A DNA stretch of 64,000 bases from Schistocerca nitens (Eukaryota > Arthropoda > Insecta > Orthoptera > Acrididae): positions 184,317,548 through 184,381,547 of the forward strand of contig NC_064618.1 in NCBI RefSeq assembly GCF_023898315.1, written 5' to 3'. Every line of letters begins with the position of its first letter. Position 1 is the first letter of the stretch. The position numbers and the translations under genes were made by a program. The notes under the pieces were generated by a model, which ran no database searches, was not told the DNA's origin, and saw only the letters and a program-made list of their open reading frames with translations. Below, in pieces: positions 44,793-56,362 of this stretch.

Positions 44793-47581
44793 AGTACTTT
44801 ACAGATTTACATTGATCAAACACAGTATTCCTGTCACTTGGTTATTAGGATTACACAAATATGGTGATCTCTCATTCGAAGACTAAGACAATTATTAAGG
44901 TAAAGATACACAAAAAAATTTAAAAACTAAGACAGTAAATCTACAAAGTTTACAATGGAGATTATACATTATGCTCATTACAGCCTTTTTTTTTTACAGA
45001 GTTCATAACGACCATCTTTGTGACCTCAAGTTATTGTCCAGAGCTCATGGGCTCATTGATCCTGAAAGAAAACACATAGGATTCATCTTTTTATACACAG
45101 ATAATTCTCACACTTGGAATTTCTCACTCGCGTCCATTTTTATACACATACAATTCTCACACATGGAATTTCTCACACGTGTCCATTTTCCATTGCTCAC
45201 TAGTTGTCATGATTTTTACGCTTTCATTGTTTGTGCATTTGGCAGGTAAGTTGAAATTTGATTCTTCTCCAGGTGAAGCTTATCCCTTGAGAAGTTGGAT
45301 CGCTACTTTGCGGTCTCCGAGTAGAAAACTTTTCATCAGCTCTGGTGGGCGAGTCTCGCTCGCACGTTAGGTACACACGAACATGTAACAAAAAATATAA
45401 ATACCCATTAGTCTAAGAACTAAGCTTAAATCTAATTTTAGGACATGGGATTTATAGGAATTTGACTTTGTCACTATTCGCGTGTGGTTTGGCTGGTCGC
45501 ATATCGTTCACGGGATATAACATTAGCATAGTATGTGATATGTTATGAACTCATATTAGAGTCTTATTTCAAAAGCGGCTTTCACGGAAAGTCCGTTTCG
45601 TCGAACTGCAGCTGGAGTGCTGTGCTGGTACATCACTTTAAGTTTAACGCGTTTGTTCCGTCGATGGACGTTGACACCGGCTGATTGTTAGAGCTGAATC
45701 GCAGCTCGAGGCGCTCACTAGCCTCCTCGCGGCATTTCAGCTTTTCCGCGCACGGTTCAGTGAACACGTTGCCTCGATGGTGTTGTGGTATTTTGTGGTT
45801 TGCTGAGCTGGTGAGGAGGAACGAAGATTACCAGGGACAGAGACTCCATTGAAACCATCCATGCCTCCACATTTTCCAGCCGATTTTGAAGATTTTAAGG
45901 TAGGCTAGCGCTCGCTCTTTGCAAAGCAGCTAACACTTACACTTGGTTTCCGATGCACTGCACTTAATCACATCACCGCCATCGGTTACACAACCGGACT
46001 ATCACTGTCCGTCGGCCTATCTGCACGTTTAACACTTTTTATCTTCATCGTGAATGAACTTATCACTTACTTATAACAACGATGCATTGCTTCGTGTCTG
46101 TGGCAGACTTCCGCAGCATTTTAAGCCTTCACTTATACACTGCTATGTACACAAAATTTTTTACAGCTTACAATCAAATAGTTTGTCTCACTTTGAAGCT
46201 TGCTAATTGAGAGCTTTGATTATCATGTCCATTTCAATTTCTGTTACCTTCTTGGTAACTACCTTTAACATTTCGCTTTACATTGTTCATCTTCTTTCTC
46301 TAAGACAAATTATGCTTTTAGTTCACAGCCACAATACATTAGTTTCTCCGATCTGTTAGCAATTATTATTATTATTATCATCATTATTTTAATTGATTTG
46401 AATCGTTCTTAATATCTATTTGTTAGATTCATTTAAGTTATCACTGTCATTTCAACAAAAATTTCCTTTTTGCTAGATGTGAGGATCAATCATTCACATT
46501 TGATCGCCCTCTCACATGAGAACAGAACACCATTCAAGAGCCGGCCGAACTGGCAGAGCGGTTCTAGGCGCTACAGTCGGGAACCGCGCGACCGCTACGG
46601 TCGCAGGTTCGAATCCTGCCTTGGGCATGGATGTGTGTGATGTCCTTAAGTTAGTTAGGTTTAAGTAGTTCTAAGTTCTAGGGACTTATGACCACAGCAG
46701 TTGAGTCCCATAGTGCTCAGAGCCATTTGAACCAAATTAATTTTCCTTTGCGCCGTACGTCTGCGTACGCACTCCAATTAAGAACTAGCTGCGTTGTTTT
46801 GCCGGCTCTACACTGCATTGACCTCTATATATGACCTTAAGTCATCATTGCTTTGTCCTTGCCACATACGCTCTTATACTTGGTATTTATTTCACTTATG
46901 GCTTTGAATGTATCTGACCTGCGTATTGCAATTACAATTAAGGCTACTTTGTTTATCCAACTGAAGGATAGAGCTTTCGTGGCCATGTTGGTACTTACAA
47001 GTAACTCACATGCTTCGTAAACATTACGTTATTTTAATGCAGAGATGAACCTGTTCCAGATTTCTCTATACATTAGAACTTAATCTAGACATAGCTGACG
47101 TAGAAACTTGTTACTTGTTTTCCTTATTAGTGGGATCAGGAACCAATAATTGTCAAGCGACCCTTGTCCTTGACGAAAATAAATTTCGTTTCTCGATCAT
47201 TGCTCCTTGAACTTAAAAAAAATTTCTTACATACTATGTTTTATTTTCACTTCTTTCATATCGCAGAAGCCGGCTTGTTAGGCGCATCCTTCGCTTTATA
47301 TTTCATTTTTCTCTCTTAAATATTATCTATTTAAAACTAAATCTTAAAACTAGAGTTCGTGATCACTTTCTTTGTTAAACAAGAATTTTTTTTAGTATTT
47401 ATCAGCTTGTCTGTACTTATATTATGGCTCAAGATAACATATTTTAAATTCTCTGCTGCATAGCAAGATAGACTCACTGTCGTGCAATTTATTCTAAGCA
47501 TTTTTTAACGAAGTCAGATCAGTTGTCACTTAGTCACTAGCGGCTAACCTTCTCTTATCATTACAAAGCTTTCCTTTTGAC
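44793..47581 (-). other. 3' internal region of the LTR element, no coding signal
   Basis: Between integrase and the 3' LTR there is about 2.8 kb (2.6 kb without the SINE). No minus-strand frame long enough for an envelope protein was seen. A relatively GC-rich patch at about 45560-45910 contains, on the plus strand, an ATG-led 13-codon segment (45861-45899) followed by GTAGGC. Its origin is unknown. Confidence 0.5.
46541..46734 (+). mobile_element. tRNA-derived SINE, family B
   Basis: Head CCGGCCGAACTGGCAGAGCG, B box GGTTCGAATCC, full family B body ending GCCATTTGAACCA. Inserted in the 3' internal region of the LTR element; no clear target duplication. Confidence 0.9.
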
Positions 47582-48150
47582 TTATTCCGTAGCATGATAC
47601 TTTTTAAGATCAGAGTGATGGTATAACCCTTTTATTTTTCCATTTGCGGGATCAGAAATCAGATAACAACCTGTGTGCGGTATACGAAGGATCTCATAAG
47701 GTCCCTCAAAAAGACTTTGCCATTTTCGATTTTTGCGTAAGAGCGACGATGATTTAAAGTGTGTTTTTAGCAAGACCTTTTCGCCTACTTTATAAGTTAA
47801 CACCTCATTAATATGCTTGTCATACGCCTTCTTGCGTAAATTGGCTTGGGTGGTCAACGTTGTTAGAGCTTGTCTTATTCTGGTGTCTAAACTAGCGCTT
47901 GTGTTGTTACACTTAGGAATTGAATTGACCTTGAACATCCTTGGACGGCTAATGTTGGAATTTTAATTAATGTACTAATTTTCTTATAGAAACATAAGGA
48001 CATAGCATTATATTTGCACCTGTATCTAGGATTACAGTCGTCAAAATTCCGGCTGTAGGAAGTTTTGTCATAGCTTGCACTTGGTCATCTATCGGTTCAT
48101 CACCGTCAGTCGTCTCTTTCTCTTATAATAATTCATGTCTTATGTCAATT
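47582..48150 (-). pseudogene. pol remnant: protease start fused to integrase C-terminus
   Basis: Minus-strand frame near 48100-47985 contains VILDTGAN (LDTGAN at 48012-48029), the active-site signature of retroviral-type aspartic proteases, and ends at a stop about 15 codons later. The frame 47582-47938 (118 codons) contains RKKAYDKHIN, YKVGEKVLLKTH, WQSLFEGPYEIL and GLYHHSDLKKYH, as in the C-terminal domain of gypsy-type integrases. Reverse transcriptase, RNase H and the integrase catalytic core, expected between them (about 2.5-3 kb), are absent. This is an internal deletion; no enzyme is made. Confidence 0.82.
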
Positions 48151-48256
48151 CCGTCATTGTATCTCAGTACAAGTACGACATGGTTAGTCTCTCCGTCGAA
48201 GTGGTCGCCCCCATTCTGTCTCACAGCATCACTTAGGGAGCTTTCAGATGCTGAAC

Positions 48257-50643
48257 TTAGTTTTCCTGCTTGTGTGGTTTTGATTGGCCCTCATCATTAG
48301 AAAGTTCGACCAATCTGACATTATGAGAACACTGAGAAATAAAATTACTGTTATGCACAAACTTTGTGTCAAAATGTTGCTGCGTTTGTTCTGGTGTCCA
48401 ATACGTGTTACTGTCTTCCGCGTTTGCGAAAAATACAGGGGGATTGTAAAGCCTTAGCGGGGTCTGATGATTTTTATTACTATTGTGAACTACGGAATTG
48501 TTACTGTGAAATCCACCTTCACACTGTGGTTTGCCGTTAAACTGTGTGTTTCTGTATATTCTCTGCGCTTGATTTTTACTATGCGCGGAGTTGTGTTGGT
48601 ATGAGTGGGCGTTATTAGCAGTTTGTTGCTGCCTGTAATCTGAGTGTTGGCCACGCGAGTACGGTGCATTCCATTGCGACCCGCTCTGCTGTTGCCAACC
48701 CTTTTGACTGAAACCATTTACAAACTTCTGCTTGTACGGTTGATTGCCGTACTGGTTACCAGTCCTGTTATACACGGGATTGTATCGGTTGTGTTTATTA
48801 TGTCTATTCCTTTTGTGCGGATACCCATTGCCTTTATTTCCGTTTTGCCAATCGTTACTATTTTTGTAACCGTTTCCTGGCTTTTTATAGCCGTTACTCT
48901 CGTAATGTTGTGGCCAAGAATTGTGCGGAGTATTCCGCGGTTTGTTAGCTCTCATGTCCTCATAGATCGGGTCTAGGGAATCTAATATTGACAGAAAGGT
49001 ATCTGGATCATCATCTGGTATGACTATCAGCTTTTCACGAATCGAAATAGGTAATTTAGACTTGAGAATCATAATTACATCTTTACTATTAATAGGGTTA
49101 TCCCAATACCTGATTTTGCCAAGATATTTTTCGAAGTACGTTCTCAGGCTACTATTCCTGGGGTCAAATTGTTCTGCATTATAGACTTCTTTACGAAGGC
49201 GCTTCTGAACACCTTCGCTCCAAAATTTGCTGAGGAAACAGTGCTCAAACTCCTCATACGTTCGAAACTTATCAACCATTTCGGTTCCCCACATTGCCAA
49301 TTCGCCACCTACATATACGGTAACAAATTGGATACGCTGTCTATCAGTCCACGAATTTGGAAAAATGCCACAGAATCCACGAAGAAAAACAATTGGGTGG
49401 ATATTTCGTTTTTCCGGGTTAAAGATTTGAAAAACTCGATGCTTTATCATGCTTTCTTCCTTCATCATTTTTACTACTGAGTCAGATTCTTGGTTTCGGT
49501 GACTAACTGGAATATGTGGTGGTGAAGTGTGTCCATTAGATACAACAGGTATTCGGAATTGCCGAAATAATTCATCTTCTTCCTCTGAGGCTAAAGAGTT
49601 AGGATAATTCGGTCTCTGTATGCGGGAACTACTACATACTTGTGCCTTCAGGTTATTTAGCTGTTCCGTTACCTCTTGCTTCCAACTTGGTAATTCTTGC
49701 TGAAGGGTACGCCTAATGCTACCGAGTTCAGACATTACGGTATCTCCGGAGCTTCCAGGAGCTGACAGGATACCAAGAGTGGTTGCTTTCACAGTCTCTA
49801 CTAGGTCTTTGTTAATTTTATTTTCGACAAATTTGTCCTTTCCAGCAATCCAGTTCTCATAATTTTCTCTAAATTCTCTCTCATGACTATCTAGCCTCTC
49901 CTTTACTTTCGTTTCAGTTTCCAGAGTCAAATTTAACATTCCCTCTGTTAGTTTGTTTACCTGCGTAGTTACTCTGTCTAATCTGTGATTAACCGTGTTT
50001 ACGGTGGAGTCAAGATTCTTGGTTGCGTTTCGGATGTCAGGTGTCTCGCTTTGCATGGTACCTAAAGTGTCATTCAGTTCGAAAATTAATCCACTTCGCA
50101 TTTGAGAAACAACATCCTTAACTTGCTTTGCTACTTCTTTGGCTACGTTTTCTCTAACAGTTTTTGTTTCTTCGCTTACTGTGGAAAGTTTATCTTCAAT
50201 TACTGTAGAAAGTTTATCTTCAAGCGAGGCTAACATTTGTCTGTTTTCGTCATTCAAATCATTTTTAATGGAATTCACCATTTGGCGATTTTCCTCTTTC
50301 AATTGGCGATTCCGTCCTGCATCATTTGACTTATTTGACTCAGTAGATGTTTGAATACATCGTCTGTCACTACCCCTGAATTGCTTCCACCTGCCTCCCT
50401 TGTAACCGGTATATGGATGCGACTAATACTGGCAGAAACTATGCTGGCATTGTCTAGTTCAGTACCGGTAACATTATGGTGTGAGGCACCAAAGTCCGTA
50501 AGATTTCTCACTTCATTTTCTACAATTGTTTCGATTGGTGTCTCAGCCCTACTAATTATCGTGCGGGACCGTAAGCGACGCGACACTTCACTCCTTTCAT
50601 TCTGTTCATTTGAATCTAGTGATGACATTTTATCGTCTGCCAT
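48257..50643 (-). pseudogene. gag relic with one frameshift
   Basis: Two minus-strand frames: 50299-50643 (114 codons, true ATG start, acidic and arginine-rich) and the following 681-codon frame to 48257, which has no ATG at its head. The first ends in TGA exactly where the second takes over, so a single indel near 50300 probably split one polyprotein of nearly 800 residues. The second part has a long coiled-coil-like region (about residues 1-230), a capsid-type region (about 290-460, with RDRQRIQF-like and WGTEMVDKF text and YFEKYLGKIRYW), and an Asn/Gln-rich basic tail (about 470-640). No CCHC zinc knuckle is visible. Gag would assemble particles and package RNA; this copy is probably non-functional. 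Confidence 0.8.
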
Positions 50644-51319
50644 AGCTCACTTATTTACAAAGAGTAAGTCAATGAGGTTCGTTTGAGCTACGGCCGTCAG
50701 CTGTCGACAGAGATGTAATTTATCGGTTGTGAGTCGGTTGTCACTGCTACGTCCAAGATCGGAATGTCGGGAGTTGCACGTCACGAGAACAAGAGACTAT
50801 TCTGGACCGTAAAGAAAGTATGGCTGCACACTGTTCAAAATGAATGAAAACTAAGGCTGGTCAGCCCCGTGAAAAGGCAGCGGACATTTAAAAACAAATG
50901 ATATGCAATATACAACAATGGAATTTAAACAATACTTGAAGAAATTACCAATCTACTAAATGCAATCTACTGAATTCAAAGCAAATTTTACTGCAACTAA
51001 TAAAGATCGTCATAAATTGTTTAATGTCGGCTGAAATTAAGGAAGCTTGGCTACGGCTAACGAAATTTTAACATACGTTGCTGATGACTGCCTTGGCCTT
51101 TACAACTAGATTTTCGAACAAATTCGGTTCAAAAAAAATCTCTCTTCCGTAATTTACTCTGAATATTTCGTTTCTTTCGCTCAATGGAAATTTTATTGGA
51201 TGGTGTTTGATGCCATGTAACAAATAAAAAGCACAAGATTAGCTACAATTCTTTATGAATATTCCCACAATGCGTATCTTATATAAATTTTTATTCCTTT
51301 GAGTTTTTTTTTTATTCGT

Positions 51320-51337
51320 GTCCCTGTTCGGGCGCCA
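51320..51337 (-). promoter_or_regulatory. tRNA-Lys primer binding site
   Basis: On the minus strand TGGCGCCCGAACAGGGAC, complementary to the 3' end of the lysine tRNA used as primer by lentiviruses (known sequence). It lies 2 bases inside the 5' LTR and fixes the element's orientation. Confidence 0.9.
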
Positions 51338-51339
51338 AT

Positions 51340-52347
51340 TATAACGATATGTCTACGCAATGTGTATACATAAACATACAGTTATAAATGTCCCCGTTCG
51401 TAGTCGCCAATTATAACAATATGTTTACTTTTGTGCTATAACATATAGCTATAATAAGCGGTGGAAATATATTGGCGAACGCCGACCGTGTGCGGCTGTT
51501 TCTTGTTGGATCGTCTGATCAGTCGGAAGTTGCATTGCAGAGGAGAGTAAATGCCTATTCAAAATATAATTATTTTTGGAGAGCTCAACATGAATTTCCT
51601 AAGGGACCGTAGTTGATCATGCATTTACCAGTAGAATATGGCGCGGCGAAAATATTTCGCCGCATGCAACTTCCGTCCGATTTCGACGAAATAATTCGTG
51701 ACTGTGAACTCTCTATTTGGCAGAAACATAAAGAAAATTAAATAACTTTATGAAGGAGTGAGACATAGATTCTATATTAAATAAATAGTCCACACACCAG
51801 TTCCATTTAACTCTGAATTTATGGCAATTAATAGATGAACTTACACTGCAATGAAGGATTTAACATGGATGCCCTTTTGACTGGCACTTCTCTTCTCGTA
51901 ATTAAAATAATTCCTTTGACGTTTTCACATACACGTCGCACAATAAATTTACTGCTATGCAGTATTGCACTTTTAGTATTGCACTTTTACTTTACACTAA
52001 AATAATATTATTTTTAACGATAATAATACGGCGGCAAGACATGCGCGTCCCACACAAGTTACAAGAGACAAGAGAAAAAATTAGTAACTGTGTAACTGTT
52101 CATCGAGAATATCTCGTCCATCAAAAGAATGTGTAAAAGTCTTCTTCTTCTGTCCGTTTTTCACGCCGCGGTTTTCAAAGTCAATAACTCACTGCATCTC
52201 TGACGGCGCTTCGACAATAAACAAGTTACGTCACAGGTCGTTCACCTTTTACATTCTAGCAACATTATTTGCTAACTGTAGCTGTTGCCGAGCGACTGCT
52301 CGATTAGTGAATGATTTAAAATGATAAGGCAATCTCATAATGTTACA
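51340..52347 (-). repeat. 5' LTR, 1008 bp, uninterrupted
   Basis: Minus-strand reading TGTAACATTATGAG to CATATCGTTATA. An internal copy of the terminal text (CAATTATAACAATATGTTT at about 51412) repeats the 3' end of the LTR. It lacks the two insertions found in the 3' LTR. Promoter elements were not mapped. Confidence 0.93.
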
Positions 52348-52351
52348 GGTT

Positions 52352-55300
52352 TTAGAGTTGTATTAGTAGTACACATAGGGATACAGAGACAGACAGTATG
52401 CGCATAAGCAGGGTATAGAGCATGCAAAACCATAATTATATAATTACACGTATAACAGTGTTAAAATGTATTCTCAACGAAAGACAGTAAACTGCACTAG
52501 CGTTGGTTAAATTAATAACACAAAAAAGTGCCTACGATATTTTTACAGTAAAAGTGTCGTTAAATAGCTGGTGGTCGCAACTGTCAATTCAGAAGTGTAA
52601 TTTGAGGTACCATGTGGAGCAAATGCGCGAAGTACTACAGTTACGTAAGTAGTTTACAGTCAAGTAGTTGTAAGCGACTTACTGACAACTAAGAGCATGT
52701 CAAGTTAGAAGCACCGCTGTATCACAATAGATACATATTAAAAAGGATTGAATTACTTTTTGCTTATAAAAGTGATATACATCAAAATAAAAGTTAAATT
52801 GTAAAATTTACTTTGACTTTGTGCCTCTTTCACTTATTCTTGGATCGGTTTAGTTAACTTTGTTTCATATTTCGTTTTTCAGTTTGTGGAGTAATATTCC
52901 GATGCCCGGAAGAAGCGTCCCCGTAAATTTGCGTTTTATGTTTGCTTTTAAGTGTCCTTTCTGATCAACAAATATAAAGCCTGTGCTGGTTCTCTGTAGT
53001 GCTTGAGAATGTAACTCGGTATTGGAATGAACTTCTGCTGTGCCTTGATGAGCCAGAACAGGGAAGTTCTGTTAACTTTCTTGGCATAGTGGCCCGATGG
53101 ACACGTTGAAAACTGTAGGAGTAGCAAACGCACATTCCTGCGTGACCTGGTGAGTCATAAGTGGTGCGTCGATGGAGAAACACATTTTCCCGCCAAATTT
53201 TAGGGAAGGTGTTTCACTGGCTCGTCAGATCATTTGGGAAAGACTGATGGAAGCTTCTCGCAGGTTTCTCTCGAAAGAGGAGCCCGAAATAAGTATTCCT
53301 ATGCATTCTTCTCGGAGTATGATTGATCTGTACCGTCACGCAGTGTACTTACCGGTGGGTTGTGAACTCGGGAGTAATTAACCGCTTCATCATTCCCTCA
53401 TATTCTTCTTTTGGAGAGCAGTTAAATTATGAGACAATTTAGAATCAGTGTTTCACTTCGCGTAAGTGGCCGGTTTGTTGTTTCAGAAAGACGTGGTTCC
53501 GAATGGTCGATTCTGTTCTTACCTACCAAGTATTTAATTAGCGAGGCCATAATTTACCTCCCTCCGTTTGTCTCGTAAACACTCTGTAGCTTTCATTACT
53601 AAAGCATCAGTGTTCGCTTTCGTTTCCAATAGATTCCTTTCCCATAGATTCGTACTTGCATGGTATACAATGTAGTATCCGTTTGATCATTGCACAGTAT
53701 ATGCCCCATGCCGATATTTCTCCCACCAAGTTTTCACTCAGTTGAAACTGCGTACGGGACAATTAGATGTGTTAATTTTCCATTCTTTCGCTGTCAAACA
53801 CTGTATAAATTGAGCAGGAGGATGTTAATAAATATTGTACTTTGCAGTACGTCTTCAAAATTAGCACTTTCACCGTCACAAGTTGCTGTAGTACACAACA
53901 GAAACATACCAGCTGCATGCAGAGATCTAACCGGCGTCATCCTAAGGCTGTACCGTGTTAGCACTACCTTCCTTAGGGCTATGTTAAGAAATTTGTCTTG
54001 AATTCAGGGCTCACGTGTTTCATTTTGCTTTGGGTAGAACCCAATGGGCATTGTACTTATGGTCGACGAAGGATTCAGAATTATAATAAAAAAGGTCGGG
54101 CTGTCTCTTGAGGGAAGATATTGATATAGTCTTGTAGGCCACGAACGACAACCGTTAACTACTCAAAAGTAGTGTCACATATAATCTTCAGACATCTCCA
54201 ACGATTTTTACTATTATTGAAACATAACAAATCAAAAAGGGCCTTTAAAAATAAGCAAATTATGTGACAGCGGAGAGAGGTATCACGAATCCGAATGCTC
54301 CAGTAGAGGGATGAGAAATTTTTACTGTAAGGATTTTTTCCCCATTAAATTCGCACTATAATGATCAATATTAAAAGCAGTCAATCTCGTGTACCAATTA
54401 AAGATAGAATCTACCAATTCGTCTTTTACTTTGTTATGATAGCCCACAGGCAACGCTGCATGTTGAGTGAAATAAAATTTATTTTAACAAGTTCATTATA
54501 CTCGCAATACGCGTTCCGACTCACACTTGTGACATCAGAAACAGGGGGGTGGTACCGTCTGTAGGCAGGAGGTTGGTTCTGCAGAACCGTAGAAGGGCAC
54601 CATCAGCGCTAGCAGAGCTGGTTGGCGGATGCTTTGCCAATGCAAAGTTTAGTAGTTTGGTTTTGGGCGGCGAACCAGCCGCATTCGCTAGTAGCGTAGA
54701 TGATTTGAAGTTCCTCAATAGACAGTTCTCAGAGAGTGTTTGATGTAGGACTTAGTAAATATGCTGAGCTACAAAGGATTTTGCCAAACTGGTGAGTCTG
54801 AGACGAATCATTTGCCATTTTATTCACCCATGTATCAATTTGGTGTCACCCCGTGAACATGCCACAGGAGGACACAAAATAGTAGCACTGGAAAAGCATG
54901 AGCACCCTTTGCTGCTTCTCATCACGTTCAAATTTCATCGAATGATTTTGAACCCGTACCTAATGGTTCCAAACGGTACAAACATTGCTGTGTGTTGCGT
55001 CCCAAATGTGTGCCGTATCGTTCTGTGGGGTCGCAGCCACACATCGTCTTTAGAAAAGGGTTGCAACGCCCGAGGATGTCAGCAGTGTCAAAGGATGTGA
55101 AGAACTCTTCCCGTTGCCCATCGCACTGCGAACTACCTTTTTCGGCTGCGAAATGTGTGGGAATCAACGACCTTTATACCTCCCCTGCGACCGTTTCGTA
55201 CCGATGCTCATCTCCGGTGTGTCTGTAATGTTTTCCTGGCCATTCATTAGAAAACCTCTTGAATTCAACGCCAGGTGTCGCGGTTCTGACTTCCAACGCA

Positions 55301-55945
55301 GACGCGTCAAGAGTAGAGGTGAAAAGTGAGCAAGTCGGGGTATGAACACGGTCCTACTGTGCGACACGTTCGCGGTAGCGCTGGACGGAATTGCGGTGAA
55401 GTTTGGTGCCAACGAGACATCATTAACACGCCTAACAGGTCACATGAACATCTTACCTCTGGCCTTTTCCCTGCATGTCTCGTCACCTTTCTGTTCGAAG
55501 CGTCGTCCAGTCCGAAGCTGATGTCGCAGTATGCCACGCTTTTGCACCATTACAGAGGAAATTTGTACGAACATTTGAGCCAGACTTGCTCATCACAATG
55601 GGTGGGGATTACGGGGTCCCGAAAATATGGTACTTTAATTCTGTTGCTCAATGTTATTTAAACTATTCCGCTTATTTACTCATCTTTATAAGCGTTTCAG
55701 CTAGTCCCAGCTATTTCAGGAACAGATAATTATGTGTTTGCGTGGGTAGCCCTAGACAAGGGTGAAGAATTTATCTGTGCACTCGTCTGTCCCCTTGGGT
55801 AGTAGTAAAGAGATAATTCAGGGAGCAGCAGTCATCTGTATCCCTGTCTGGCTTATGAAGCCGCAGGTATATGACAGTGGTCGCATTCTGAATGACAACC
55901 ACAAATTTCACACAAATGATACATAAATCAACTGTAATCAAAAGT
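52352..55945. other. unassigned stretch
   Basis: About 3.6 kb without a recognised gene. 54540-54745 is GC-richer and looks like a repeat fragment. 54990-55640 has overlapping short frames on both strands and many CpG sites, which may be a decayed transposon, but no motif could be named. Confidence 0.35.
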
Positions 55946-55958
55946 AACTATGACGTAG

Positions 55959-56349
55959 GCTTCCCGTACAGGGAAGGAGCGCCTGGTCCCCGGCACGAAT
56001 CCGACCGGGTACAGCCGGCCAGCCTTTGGATGGTTTTTGGCGGTTTTCCATTTGTCTCGGCGCATGCGGGCTGGTTCCCCTTATTCCGCCTCAGCTACAC
56101 TATTTCGGCGATTACTCTACCACGCAAACATAGGGGTTACACTCGTCTAGTATGAGACGTTCCCGGGGGGGGGGGGGGGGGTGGATTCCACCGGCGGCGG
56201 AACTACACAATAATCCTGGGTTCGGTGTGGGGCGGCGGAGGGGTGAAGTGGACTGCGGTAGTCGTCGTGGGGTTGTGGAGCACTGCGGCTGCGGCGGGTA
56301 CGGAGCCTCTCCGTCGTTTCTTGGTGCCCGGTTAACACACAATACATAC
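55959..56349 (+). mobile_element. GC-rich SINE-like repeat with poly-G
   Basis: A compact GC-rich unit (starts near GGAGCGCCTGGTCCCCGGCA, ends in AACACACAATACATAC) with a run of 17 G at 56165-56181. It is flanked by AACTATGACGTAG (55946-55958) and AACTACGACGTAG (56350-56362), a 13-bp duplication with one mismatch, which supports insertion as a retroposon. Coding frames inside are accidental. I recall similar text in locust sequence but cannot verify it here. Confidence 0.65.
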
Positions 56350-56362
56350 AACTACGACGTAG

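Larger units (their letters stand above)
42085..52347 (-). mobile_element. Ty3/gypsy-type LTR retrotransposon, internally deleted
   Basis: Minus-strand element with a 4-bp target duplication GGTT (42081-42084 and 52348-52351). Order in its own direction: 5' LTR (51340-52347), tRNA-Lys primer site (51320-51337), gag relic (48257-50643), the start of a protease (48012-48029 active site), then directly the C-terminal end of integrase (47582-47938), a 2.9-kb 3' region without coding signal, and the 3' LTR (42085-44718 with inserts). Most of protease, all of RT/RNase H and the integrase core are missing, so it is not autonomous. Gag style, LTR length and lysine-type primer site recall the Osvaldo/Ulysses group of Drosophila (inference). 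The LTRs differ at roughly 15 positions by eye. Confidence 0.88.

Noticed and set aside
46541-46734. True tRNA-Leu or tRNA-Ser genes at the SINE heads
   Set aside because: Each head is fused to the same SINE body, most are flanked by target duplications, and the heads carry stem mismatches.
49169-49480. Plus-strand frames inside the gag region (also 48644-48976 and 50351-50686)
   Set aside because: Shadows of the minus-strand gag relic.
54992-55661. Cluster of overlapping short frames as a gene
   Set aside because: Frames on both strands overlap, none has a recognisable domain, and CpG-rich decayed repeats give the same picture.
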